This document shows, in pieces, positions 1 to 7,390 of a DNA stretch of 50,249 nucleotides (the first letter of the stretch is position 1; each line of letters begins with the position of its first letter). Origin of the DNA: an uncultured Christensenellaceae bacterium (GTDB lineage: Bacteria > Bacillota > Clostridia > Christensenellales > Borkfalkiaceae); assembly GCA_910588615.1 (NCBI GenBank), contig CAJUOI010000015.1, positions 1-50,249 of the forward strand, written 5' to 3'. Under the pieces are notes generated by a model, which saw nothing but the letters and a program-made list of their open reading frames with translations, made no database searches and was not told where the DNA came from. The position numbers and the translations under genes were made by a program.

Positions 1-824
1 AAAGGGTCGATAACGTGCACGCTCTCGTCGAACTCGGGATACACCAAGCCCTCGCGCGTGCAGAATCTGCCGTACCGCCGCGCTTGCAGCGTCGTCTCGT
101 CCATCGTCGCTTCCAGCAGCGCAATCTCCTGCTTGGAAAGATACGGGTTATCCGACCACTCCATAAACTCGTACCACACCTCGGGGTTCTTCTTTTTGTT
201 GAGATAGATCGCGTCGTATACGAAGGTCAGTCCTTTCAGAGGCGTCATCGTTCCGAAAATATCCCCCCGCCTGTCGACGACGCGCATCAGGCACTCTTCG
301 TAAACATCCTTGGGCGGCTCCTCGTCAAACCATACGAAGTCCAGCGAGCTGCCCTGAAACTTTTCCCTGCCCTGATCGCAACTCCGAAACCCGATGACGG
401 ACGTGCCGCCGAACACGTTTCTTACGATAATCTGGTCGATGACGCCCGTCTCGGGTCTGTCCTTCCTGCCGCTGAGCATGACGACGTCCACGATCCAATC
501 GGGGCGAAGATAGCGTAAAATTTTTTTCTGCGCCACGTCGCGCTGCACCTGCGCCGTCAGGGAAACCACCCACCCGAAGGTATTCGCGCGATTCTTGCGG
601 TACGGGTGCGTGCCGCGGGTGATCCAAACCGTCTCCGCCGCGCCGCACTCCGTTTTGCCCGAGCGGTTTCCCCCGAACACCCAGCGGTTGCGCTTTTTAC
701 ACTTATGAAAGGCAAGCTGCTTGCGGTGAACTTTTCCGCGATTATAGCGTGCAAGGTCGTCCCGCTCGGCGCGCGCTGCCTGCTCCCGTTCGATCGCCTT
801 GATTTTCTGCACGATTTCGCTCAT
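1..824 (-). CDS. Phage-type terminase large subunit (ATPase part, partial at left edge)
   Basis: Reading the minus strand from an ATG at 824 gives 274 open codons that run off the window. The protein has the terminase packaging-motor layout: a charged N-terminal helix, a P-loop GGNRSGKTE near residue 51, and a hydrophobic Walker B strand ending VWFDEEPP near residue 168, followed by a conserved-looking TPLKG segment that fits the coupling motif. Terminase large subunits cut concatemeric phage DNA and pump it into the procapsid using ATP; the C-terminal nuclease domain would lie outside the window. A Shine-Dalgarno-like AAAGGA sits about 15 bases before the ATG, longer than ideal. No small terminase or portal gene is visible here, so this may be the edge of a prophage, a remnant, or a phage-like island. 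The family call is firm; its state is unknown. Confidence 0.85.
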   Translation of the reverse strand, partial: MSEIVQKIKAIEREQAARAERDDLARYNRGKVHRKQLAFHKCKKRNRWVFGGNRSGKTECGAAETVWITRGTHPYRKNRANTFGWVVSLTAQVQRDVAQKKILRYLRPDWIVDVVMLSGRKDRPETGVIDQIIVRNVFGGTSVIGFRSCDQGREKFQGSSLDFVWFDEEPPKDVYEECLMRVVDRRGDIFGTMTPLKGLTFVYDAIYLNKKKNPEVWYEFMEWSDNPYLSKQEIALLEATMDETTLQARRYGRFCTREGLVYPEFDESVHVIDP

Positions 825-841
825 TTTCGATAAAAATAATC

Positions 842-870
842 CTTTCTCGCGATAAATTTTCGGCTATGAT
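842..870 (+). promoter_or_regulatory. Promoter with -10 TATGAT placing +1 on the start codon
   Basis: TATGAT at 865-870 is a good -10 element; the -35 region 17 bases upstream (842-847) is weak. Counting seven bases from the end of the -10 puts the predicted transcription start at 877, which is the A of the ATG of the next gene. No Shine-Dalgarno sequence is present before that ATG, so the transcript is probably leaderless. Confidence 0.5.
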
Positions 871-876
871 AGCACT

Positions 877-1554
877 ATGAAACGATTTTTTCTGTTCGCG
901 CTCGTCTTTCTGACAGCGCTTCTGCCCTCGATATCAACGGTAAAACACACGGTTTCCGCCGCAGAGGAGAGCGGCTTCGCGGTTGCCGAAACCGCAGACG
1001 TGTGGTTTTACGCCGAAGAAAACGAGGAAAGCAAACTTTTCTGCCTTCCCCGTACGTATTACGTAAAAATCCTTACCAAGGGCGGCGAATTCTGCGCCGT
1101 CGAATACCTTCGCGACAACCCGCCCTACAAAAAGATACGCGGCTACTGCAAAACGAACGCTCTCACGTTCGTCGACTTCGTGCCCGAGCGACCCTATCTC
1201 TACCGCGAAATCACCGTGGAATACGTGCTCCCCGGCGCCTCGCTCGGCAACGGCAGCTTTGCGGGGTACAAATGCGACTTCGTTTACTACGGCACCCGTT
1301 ACGACGCGGGACAACTGTATTTCTACGTCTGCCGCGAGGGTACTTTCGATTATATCCCCGCCGACGAGGAACTCACCTTCGATCTGAATACCGACTATCT
1401 GCCCGAAGAAGAGGAAAAGACGCCCAAGGGCAACGGTCTTTCCGTCGTGGAAATCGTCGTCATTTGCCTCGTATCGGCGGCGGTCGTCGTCATCGCCGTC
1501 TTCGTGGCGCGCGGACGAAAGCCGCTTCCCGAACGTTCCGACGGCGATTTCTGA
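877..1554 (+). CDS. Secreted membrane-anchored SH3-like protein
   Basis: This 225-residue protein has an N-terminal signal peptide (residues 1-29, hydrophobic core FFLFALVFLTALL, Ala-rich exit) and a single C-terminal membrane segment (about 189-211) followed by a short basic tail. It is therefore probably displayed outside the cell and anchored by its C-terminus. Residues 35-100 look like a small beta-rich SH3-type module, and the middle is rich in Tyr and Phe. The same plan, SH3-like segment then anchor, ends the 858-residue protein at 2235, suggesting a related role at the cell surface. There is no enzymatic motif. The start is supported by the signal peptide; no ribosome binding site precedes it and the promoter suggests a leaderless mRNA. 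Its 3' end overlaps the convergent gene at 1395-2042 by about 160 bases. Function unknown. Confidence 0.75.
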   Translation: MKRFFLFALVFLTALLPSISTVKHTVSAAEESGFAVAETADVWFYAEENEESKLFCLPRTYYVKILTKGGEFCAVEYLRDNPPYKKIRGYCKTNALTFVDFVPERPYLYREITVEYVLPGASLGNGSFAGYKCDFVYYGTRYDAGQLYFYVCREGTFDYIPADEELTFDLNTDYLPEEEEKTPKGNGLSVVEIVVICLVSAAVVVIAVFVARGRKPLPERSDGDF

Positions 1555-2042
1555 AAACGGATCGCCCGTTCGCTCCGCTTGGGCGGCACGCCCCTCTCCT
1601 TCCCCTCGCACACTGCGCGGAGAATGCGCATCATACATTCCGACCCGCCGTAATCTTTGCGAAAGTTATCCTCCCGCACGCCGTGCACCGAAAGCTCGAA
1701 CGCGACCTTCCGCAACAAATCGCGCTGTCTGCGGTAATAGTTGCGCTCCGAACAAAAAATCGTGCGCGGCTTCCCCTTATTCTTTCCGAAATATCGGTAT
1801 TCGAGAAAAAACCTTTCCTCCTCGCCCAGCTTCGACAGCACGTCCCGCATCCGCTCCTTTAATAAATCCAGCCTGTCCGCGAGCAGGTACTCCTCCGCCA
1901 CCGCAAGCGCCGTATGAAACGCATCGCCCTTGGCGCGATAGGAAAGCATCGCTTTATGTTCCGCGGAATCCCGCGTTGCTTCCGCCAGCCGCTTCAGCAT
2001 CGGATAAACGTATAAAACCGTCTTTACGTATTCGATTTTCAT
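1395..2042 (-). CDS. Sigma-region-4-like or phage-regulator-like protein
   Basis: The open frame encodes 215 residues from an ATG with GGAGGG four to five bases upstream. Residues 60-115 are helical and basic, with a pattern like sigma-70 region 4 or the ArpU/RinA-type phage late regulators: an LxxLxxxERxFLEYRYF helix, then a turn and a basic recognition-like helix (NYYRRQRDLLRKV). Such proteins bind promoter DNA or activate late phage genes. The neighbouring terminase gene on the same strand fits a phage origin. The last 60 or so residues are Thr/Arg/Ser-rich, low in complexity, and overlap the 3' end of the convergent gene at 877-1554, so the true C-terminus may be a poorly conserved tail or the result of a lost stop. 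DNA binding is an inference from pattern only. Confidence 0.6.
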   Translation of the reverse strand: MKIEYVKTVLYVYPMLKRLAEATRDSAEHKAMLSYRAKGDAFHTALAVAEEYLLADRLDLLKERMRDVLSKLGEEERFFLEYRYFGKNKGKPRTIFCSERNYYRRQRDLLRKVAFELSVHGVREDNFRKDYGGSECMMRILRAVCEGKERGVPPKRSERAIRFQKSPSERSGSGFRPRATKTAMTTTAADTRQMTTISTTERPLPLGVFSSSSGR

Positions 2043-2115
2043 AGAACCCTCCGTACTCTTTCTGCACCGTCCGCATTTTCCCTTTTTTTGAAACCGAACA
2101 TTTGTTTGTATTTAT

Positions 2116-2121
2116 ATCATA
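2116..2121 (-). promoter_or_regulatory. Possible extended -10 promoter for the sigma-like gene
   Basis: On the minus strand TATGAT is preceded by TGG, giving an extended -10 (TGn-TATGAT). The -35 region is not convincing. The predicted start would leave about 67 bases of leader before the ATG at 2042. Confidence 0.3.
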
Positions 2122-2199
2122 CCACAAATCGAAGATAAAAGGATCGCTTTGTGCCGAAATTTTTTCGTTTTTCCGAAAAAAATTTTTACCCGTAAGAAG

Positions 2200-2228
2200 T
2201 TGTCAATTCTACGCGCGCGTGTTATAAT
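2200..2228 (+). promoter_or_regulatory. Strong sigma-70-type promoter, +1 on the start codon
   Basis: TTGTCA (2200-2205), a 17-base spacer and a perfect TATAAT (2223-2228). The predicted transcription start is 2235, exactly the A of the ATG of the following gene. The only purine stretch (AAGG) lies two bases before the ATG, too near to act as a ribosome binding site, so a leaderless mRNA is likely. Confidence 0.75.
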
Positions 2229-2234
2229 AAGGTT

Positions 2235-4811
2235 ATGAATACGCAAAAGATTACGAGCATGACGCTTGCGCTGTTTCTGGGCGCCGACGTACTTGCGGGG
2301 GGCGCGCACGCGCTGTCCGCCAAAGCGGAAGAATCTGCAAGCCAAACTCCGGTAGCGATTTCGCAAGAGAACGCGACGCTGTTTTTGCCCGACAGTTACG
2401 AAGAGTATCTGGGTCTTGAAAACCCGACGTACGTTGCCATGACGGATACGCGCATTGCCGTCGCCGACGGCAACACCGTTTATGTATGCGATCGGGAGAA
2501 AAAAGTTTACGGCAGCTACACCGTAGGCGCAACGGCAACGATTACGCAAATTCAGTTTTCCGACGAGGGTCGGCTATACTATTCCGATTCCCTTTTGGGC
2601 TTCCGCGAGCTCGACGTAACGGACGTAACCGCCCTGACTGCCGACGAAAAACCAAAATATACGCTGACGACTTTTTGCATCGACGGCGGCACGCTGTACG
2701 CAATGAACGTGGTCGAGGGCAGCACGGAGCTGCGTGCGCTCGAGCTTGACGGCAGCACCGATACGAGCACCTGCACGCCGTTTGCCTCCATCCCTTCGGG
2801 CAGAACGCCCGCGACTGCGTTTGCCGACGGCGTTTTATACTGCGCATTCAACGCCACCGTATACTCGTACGACACGAAAAACGGATACGCACAGAAAAAT
2901 ATGTATCTCGACAGACAAAATGCCCTTGCGGGCTTAACCTCCGTCGCGGTTTACGACGGCGGGATCTACTACACCGAGGACGGCACGGCAGACCGCAACG
3001 GGCTGTACTTTTCCGACCCCGCCACGGAGACGAGCGAACTGTGCATTGCGGGCGACGGATTTCGCGCGCTCACCGTTTCGGGCGGCAAAATGTACTGCGT
3101 ACAGGGAAAATCCGTGCGGGAGCTTGCCTTGACGCAACAGCAAATCGGCTTTACGGATTACGAAATCGCCTCTGCGTCCGCCTCGCACAACCGCCTTTCC
3201 GGCGCCACGGAGAGCGCGCGTGCAAACGCGCTGCTCGTAACCTGCGACGCCGGCAACCGCCGCGTATCGGTATACGACGCGCAGACGCACGCCTATCAAA
3301 CGATTGCCTGCGAGGATAACGGCGAGCCGTTCATCCCCGAACACGTCGCCGTAGACAAAGACGGAACGCGCATCGCCGTCTCTTCCGACAGTAAAATTTT
3401 CCTCTACCGAAAGGGCGAAAACGGCTTCACGCTCTCGCAAGTCAACGGCACTACGACAAAAGTTACGGGCGTCGCCTTCGTGTACGACGAATGTTATTTC
3501 GTTACGGCAAACAACGGCTACGGGTACTTCACCCCCGATAAGCCGCAAGCGGAAATCTTTTACTTTTCTTCCGGTACGAACGTTCCCTCCGCGCTGACGC
3601 GGGACGTGTACGGCACGCTCTACGTAAATTTCGGCGGCGAGGTTTACGCGTTCGACGAAGACGAATTCCGCGCAACGGGCGCGACGGGTGAAAAACAGCT
3701 CACGCTCCCCGCGGGCGCGCACTCCCTGCAATCGGACTACGAGGGAAACCTCTGGTACCTGATCGGAGACACGCTCTACCGTAACGAAACAGCGGAAGCC
3801 GTCGTCGGCAGAAGCTTTGTGTACCGCGGCAAAACCACCCCGTCCTCCTTCGCTCTCGGCTTCGAGGACGGCGTCGTCTACTTCGGCTTCGGCGATTATG
3901 TGATCCGGATGAACGCAGGCACGTTGAAATCGCTTTCGACGCTCAATGAAATCTCCGTGGAAAACGCCAAAGACCTCGCCTTTTCCCTGCATGAAGAAAA
4001 CCTGTTTTTAACCGTGCACGAGCGGGCGATCGGCATCGAGGTCGAACTCGACGGCTTGAAGAACGGCGAAAGCGAATACTTCGATTATCAGCGCTACTAC
4101 CGCACAAAGACCTATCAGCGCGCAATCTTGCTTGCGGAAACACAGCGCTATTACCTCGTTGCGCTGTACTCGTACGACGACGATTTAAAGACGAACGTCT
4201 ATACCGCGAATCTCTTCCGCAAGGAACAGACCGAACCGCTTGCCGACGATTGGCAGAAGACGGAACTGAACACGGCATATCTTACGAACGAAGTCGCGGC
4301 AAGCTACGTCCCCTGTCTGTTTCACGTCATGACGGTAGAACGGCTTGCACGCGGTACGAAAGTCAGCGTCCTGAGCACGGTTGCGGGCGAGGACGGCAGC
4401 TACGCGTTGGTGGAGTACAATGAAGCGGATCGCGCCGTACAGCGCGCCTACGTCCCCCTTTCGTATCTGACGGAGGTCAACCCGCTCGGCAGCACGCAGA
4501 CGCAATTCACGCTCGGCAGCATCAAAAATTCGAAGGACGGCGTTACGCTGACGGATGCAAACGGTGAAACCATCGTCGTAAAGGAGCGCACGGAAGCGTT
4601 CGTATACGACAACGGCGACGGCACGTTCACCGTGCGCGTAATGCAGGGCGGAAAGGCTTATACGGGCGTGGTGGACGGCAGTTATATCGCCCGCGGAGAA
4701 ACGGACGCGCTTCGCATCAGTCTGATCGTTATTTTGAGCGTGCTTGCGGTCGTTATCGTCGCGGCGTATATCTATTTGATGTTCGGTAAAAAATCGGGCG
4801 AGCGCCGCTAA
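2235..4811 (+). CDS. Secreted beta-propeller-like protein with SH3-like module and C-terminal anchor
   Basis: This 858-residue protein begins with a signal peptide (about residues 1-32, ending near Ala-Lys-Ala-Glu-Glu). Residues 45-650 are a long series of beta-strand units with recurring patterns of the type 'value, aromatic, turn, DG' (for instance ADGNTVYVCDR, FADGVLYCAFN, FEDGVVYFGFG), as in six- or seven-bladed propellers of the NHL/YVTN/WD kind. Residues about 695-750 resemble an SH3-type module, and residues about 828-850 form one membrane helix followed by KKSGERR. It would face outwards and stay tethered by the C-terminus. Its closest parallel in the window is the 225-residue protein at 877. 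No catalytic motif is visible; ligand binding or wall sensing is an inference. The start is fixed by the signal peptide and coincides with the predicted transcription start. Confidence 0.75.
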   Translation: MNTQKITSMTLALFLGADVLAGGAHALSAKAEESASQTPVAISQENATLFLPDSYEEYLGLENPTYVAMTDTRIAVADGNTVYVCDREKKVYGSYTVGATATITQIQFSDEGRLYYSDSLLGFRELDVTDVTALTADEKPKYTLTTFCIDGGTLYAMNVVEGSTELRALELDGSTDTSTCTPFASIPSGRTPATAFADGVLYCAFNATVYSYDTKNGYAQKNMYLDRQNALAGLTSVAVYDGGIYYTEDGTADRNGLYFSDPATETSELCIAGDGFRALTVSGGKMYCVQGKSVRELALTQQQIGFTDYEIASASASHNRLSGATESARANALLVTCDAGNRRVSVYDAQTHAYQTIACEDNGEPFIPEHVAVDKDGTRIAVSSDSKIFLYRKGENGFTLSQVNGTTTKVTGVAFVYDECYFVTANNGYGYFTPDKPQAEIFYFSSGTNVPSALTRDVYGTLYVNFGGEVYAFDEDEFRATGATGEKQLTLPAGAHSLQSDYEGNLWYLIGDTLYRNETAEAVVGRSFVYRGKTTPSSFALGFEDGVVYFGFGDYVIRMNAGTLKSLSTLNEISVENAKDLAFSLHEENLFLTVHERAIGIEVELDGLKNGESEYFDYQRYYRTKTYQRAILLAETQRYYLVALYSYDDDLKTNVYTANLFRKEQTEPLADDWQKTELNTAYLTNEVAASYVPCLFHVMTVERLARGTKVSVLSTVAGEDGSYALVEYNEADRAVQRAYVPLSYLTEVNPLGSTQTQFTLGSIKNSKDGVTLTDANGETIVVKERTEAFVYDNGDGTFTVRVMQGGKAYTGVVDGSYIARGETDALRISLIVILSVLAVVIVAAYIYLMFGKKSGERR

Positions 4812-4863
4812 GTTCCGCACGAAATAAAAGCAAAAAGTTCTTACGAAAAAAATCCTTGCACCG

Positions 4864-4892
4864 TTGACAAAGCGGAAATTTTATAGTAAAAT
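4864..4892 (+). promoter_or_regulatory. Promoter of the GH43 gene
   Basis: TTGACA (4864-4869), 17-base spacer, TAAAAT (4887-4892). The predicted start is near 4899, leaving about 24 bases of leader containing AGGGAG, a normal ribosome binding site before the ATG at 4923. Unlike the two upstream plus-strand genes, this one is led in the usual way. Confidence 0.75.
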
Positions 4893-4922
4893 ACGCTTAG
4901 AAAATCATTTAGGGAGAACGAA

Positions 4923-5921
4923 ATGAATTACCTGTCGCCACTGGCGCCCCAACGCGCCGATCCATACCTGTACAAACACACGGACGGAAAGTATTACTTC
5001 ACCGCAACCTGCCCGAAGTACGACAAAATCGAAATCCGCTCGGCGGATACCGTCAACGGCATTGCAAGCGCAAAGGCGCGCACCGTGTGGACGCGCCACC
5101 TTTCAGGCATTATGGCGTGCCATATCTGGGCGCCCGAAATCCACTATATCATGGGCAAGTGGGTCATCTATTTTGCGGCGGGCGAGCTTCCGGACATCTG
5201 GAAAATCCGCCCCTTCACCCTTGTATGCAAGGGGAACGATCCCATGACGGACGAATGGGTGGAAGGCGGCATGATGCAGGCGGCGGAGGGCGACCCCTAT
5301 TCGTTCACCGATTTCTCGCTGGACATGACGGTGTTCGAGCACAAGGGAAAATGGTACACCATCTGGGCGCAGAAGGTCGGCACGGTAAACGGAATTTCCA
5401 ACCTGTATATCGCCGAACTCGACACCCCTAACCGATTAAAGACCGTTCAGGTTCTTTTAACCACGCCCGACTACGATTGGGAGCGCGACGGCGGATTCTG
5501 GGTAAACGAAGGTCCCGCAGTGCTAAAGAACGCGGGCAGGATTTACGTAACCTTCTCCGCTTCGGCAACGGGCGCGTGCTATTGCATGGGCATGATGAGC
5601 ATTGACGAAAACGCCGACCTGCTCGATCCCCGCAACTGGACGAAAACCCGAAATCCCGTGCTCGCAACCGACGAAAAATTAAAGGTATACGGACCGGGGC
5701 ACAATTGTTTCGTTAAGGGAGACGAGGGCGAACAGCTAACACTGCTGCACTTCCGCAATTACGAAAAGATCTCGGGCGACCCGTTGAACGACCACAACCG
5801 CCACGCGCACGTATTAAAGGTAACGTACGATCAAGACGGCGCTCCCCTCTTTATATTAAGGAAAGAGGATCTGTACAACACTCCGTTCGAAAACGAAAAG
5901 CAAAAGAATATCAACGCGTAA
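4923..5921 (+). CDS. Glycoside hydrolase family 43-like enzyme (arabinosidase or xylosidase type)
   Basis: This 332-residue protein has no signal peptide and is probably cytoplasmic, acting on short oligosaccharides after import. It shows the five-bladed propeller signatures of GH43: an early RADPYLYK strand with Asp13 as the likely general base, HIWAPEIH at 67-74 typical of the family, Asp134 in SLDMTVF as the likely pKa modulator, and Glu196 in VNEGPAV as the likely general acid. GPGHNCF near residue 258 carries the His that often sits at the pore. GH43 enzymes remove arabinose or xylose side residues from plant polysaccharides; the exact substrate cannot be read from sequence. It stands alone between its own promoter and a strong terminator, with no transporter or regulator beside it. 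Confidence 0.88.
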   Translation: MNYLSPLAPQRADPYLYKHTDGKYYFTATCPKYDKIEIRSADTVNGIASAKARTVWTRHLSGIMACHIWAPEIHYIMGKWVIYFAAGELPDIWKIRPFTLVCKGNDPMTDEWVEGGMMQAAEGDPYSFTDFSLDMTVFEHKGKWYTIWAQKVGTVNGISNLYIAELDTPNRLKTVQVLLTTPDYDWERDGGFWVNEGPAVLKNAGRIYVTFSASATGACYCMGMMSIDENADLLDPRNWTKTRNPVLATDEKLKVYGPGHNCFVKGDEGEQLTLLHFRNYEKISGDPLNDHNRHAHVLKVTYDQDGAPLFILRKEDLYNTPFENEKQKNINA

Positions 5922-5951
5922 TAAAAGCCGCTCGCAACGAGCGGCTTTTAT
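5921..5951 (+). terminator. Rho-independent terminator after the GH43 gene
   Basis: A perfect stem AAAAGCCGCTCG / CGAGCGGCTTTT with a three-base loop (5935-5937) begins right at the stop codon of the GH43 gene. The A-run on one side and T-run on the other make it usable from both strands. Confidence 0.9.
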
Positions 5952-6021
5952 CATACGAAAATAAGAAAACGGCTTCCCGAAAGCGCATTGTTTATAGAGA
6001 ATTAGAAAACAGCGATGCAAC

Positions 6022-6051
6022 CGGCTCTCAAACGCTTTTGTTCGAGAGCCG
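6022..6051. terminator. Weak hairpin between GH43 and acyltransferase genes
   Basis: CGGCTCTC (6022-6029) pairs with GAGAGCCG (6044-6051) around a 14-base loop. It lies just past the 3' end of the acyltransferase gene on the minus strand but has no clear T-run on either side, so it is a doubtful terminator. The rest of 5952-6112 shows nothing recognisable. Confidence 0.35.
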
Positions 6052-6112
6052 TTATATTACCATAATTAAGTAAGATAAATAGAAATTTAGCGGTTATATT
6101 TTTATATTGAGT

Positions 6113-7207
6113 TTAATTTGCAATTTCAGTATTTTCTGTTTTACGGCTTTTAATTGATTTTATTAGCCTTTTGATAAGCATAACAACGATATTGAATATA
6201 ACGGCAGATACAATAGATACGGCAAAAACAATTAAATAAATAGCCCATATTTCAAGACCGCCGACATATTCCAACAAGGTTATTATTACGGGGTGGAACA
6301 GATATATTGCTAATGACAAACTGCCGAGATAGCCGAACGCTTTATTTACCTTTGAATTTGTTACAGCTACGCCCTTGCCTGCGAATGTAATTGAGATTGC
6401 AACAAATACACATACTACGGCGACAACCATACAAACGGGTTCCAAACTTTTACTTATAGGAATAAAACCGAGTATTATAGGCGCACAGTAACAAATCATT
6501 TCTACAACTTTCAAAATAACCGACGGTGCGGCTTTTAAGTCTTTTTTTGCTATGACGGTAGAAAGGTAATAAGCAAACATACCTACGCACATTTCGCCCC
6601 AAGCCCTTAAATCATAGACAAAAGTCGTAGTGAACGCCCAATTCGTACAAAGTCCATAAATAACAGCAATAACGCCTAAAACGCCAAGCAAAATCGGAAT
6701 TACTAAAATTCCTTTCTTGATTTTCTTTCTTAATAGCAATGCAATGGGTACTATAAACAGCATACATAAGAGCATTGACGACAAATACCATTCGGGTACT
6801 ATGAGCGCGCTCGCATAGGCTTCCGTCCATACGCCGCCCATTTGCACTAAAAATATACTCGGCAAGCCGTTCAGAATTATATTGCCCGAATTGGCAAAAT
6901 TACAAGCAAGTATTATGACAATAACCGCTATAATAGCCGTTAAATGCGTGGGCAAAATTCCTTTAACCTTATTACCCATAAAACGACAACTTTCAAGCGC
7001 AGGGTTATATCTTTCCTTTGTGCTTATTTTTTCAATAGACCTTGCAAGGAAATAACCCGAAATCAGAAAGAAGAACTCAACGGCAAGTGCGCCGTTCTCA
7101 AAAAAATTTATGCCGTCGCCTAAAAAAGTCATTTGAATATGATAGCCGACAACTAAAATACTGAATAGAAATCTCGCCAATTCAACTAAATTATTTCTAC
7201 TACGCAT
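6113..7207 (-). CDS. Acyltransferase family 3 integral membrane protein
   Basis: This 364-residue protein has about ten membrane helices and the N-terminal signature of the acyltransferase-3 family: RNNLVELARFLFSILVVGYHIQ, in which the His in the first helix is the family's catalytic residue, followed by FFLISGYFLARS. These enzymes acetylate or otherwise acylate sugars of surface polysaccharide, lipids or peptidoglycan from inside the membrane. AAAGGA lies a proper distance before the ATG. The gene is clearly AT-rich in composition and codon choice compared with everything around it, which suggests recent horizontal gain. It has its own promoter and no partner genes, so the acceptor is unknown. 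Confidence 0.9.
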   Translation of the reverse strand: MRSRNNLVELARFLFSILVVGYHIQMTFLGDGINFFENGALAVEFFFLISGYFLARSIEKISTKERYNPALESCRFMGNKVKGILPTHLTAIIAVIVIILACNFANSGNIILNGLPSIFLVQMGGVWTEAYASALIVPEWYLSSMLLCMLFIVPIALLLRKKIKKGILVIPILLGVLGVIAVIYGLCTNWAFTTTFVYDLRAWGEMCVGMFAYYLSTVIAKKDLKAAPSVILKVVEMICYCAPIILGFIPISKSLEPVCMVVAVVCVFVAISITFAGKGVAVTNSKVNKAFGYLGSLSLAIYLFHPVIITLLEYVGGLEIWAIYLIVFAVSIVSAVIFNIVVMLIKRLIKSIKSRKTENTEIAN

Positions 7208-7247
7208 AACTTTATTCCTTTGTTAAATTACTGTTTAGCACTCTGTA

Positions 7248-7276
7248 ATTATACAACATTTTAATGAACAAGTAAA
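7248..7276 (-). promoter_or_regulatory. Promoter of the acyltransferase gene
   Basis: On the minus strand: TTTACT (7271-7276), 17-base spacer, TATAAT (7248-7253). Its -35 sits only a few bases from the terminator hairpin of the upstream giant gene. Confidence 0.7.
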
Positions 7277-7279
7277 GCA

Positions 7280-7315
7280 AAAGCGCACTGCCTTGCAAGC
7301 AAGGCAGTGCGCTTT
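7280..7315 (-). terminator. Terminator of the giant surface-protein gene
   Basis: AAGCGCACTGCCTT-type stem (7280-7294 with 7301-7315) of about 15 pairs with a six-base loop, followed on the minus strand by a T-rich stretch. It lies about 75 bases past the stop codon of the gene at 7391-14857. The 75 bases between hold a small palindrome (AATTCCC TAT GGGAATT, about 7339-7355) with no evident role. Confidence 0.8.
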
Positions 7316-7390
7316 ACTTCTCTTCTGTTCCTGTGGTAAAATTCCCTATGGGAATTACGGTAAGGAAGCCGTTCTGCGTCTTTTATACCG

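Noticed and set aside
2934..3992. Minus-strand open frame opposite the propeller protein
   Set aside because: Composition and lack of start signals mark it as a shadow of the real gene at 2235-4811.
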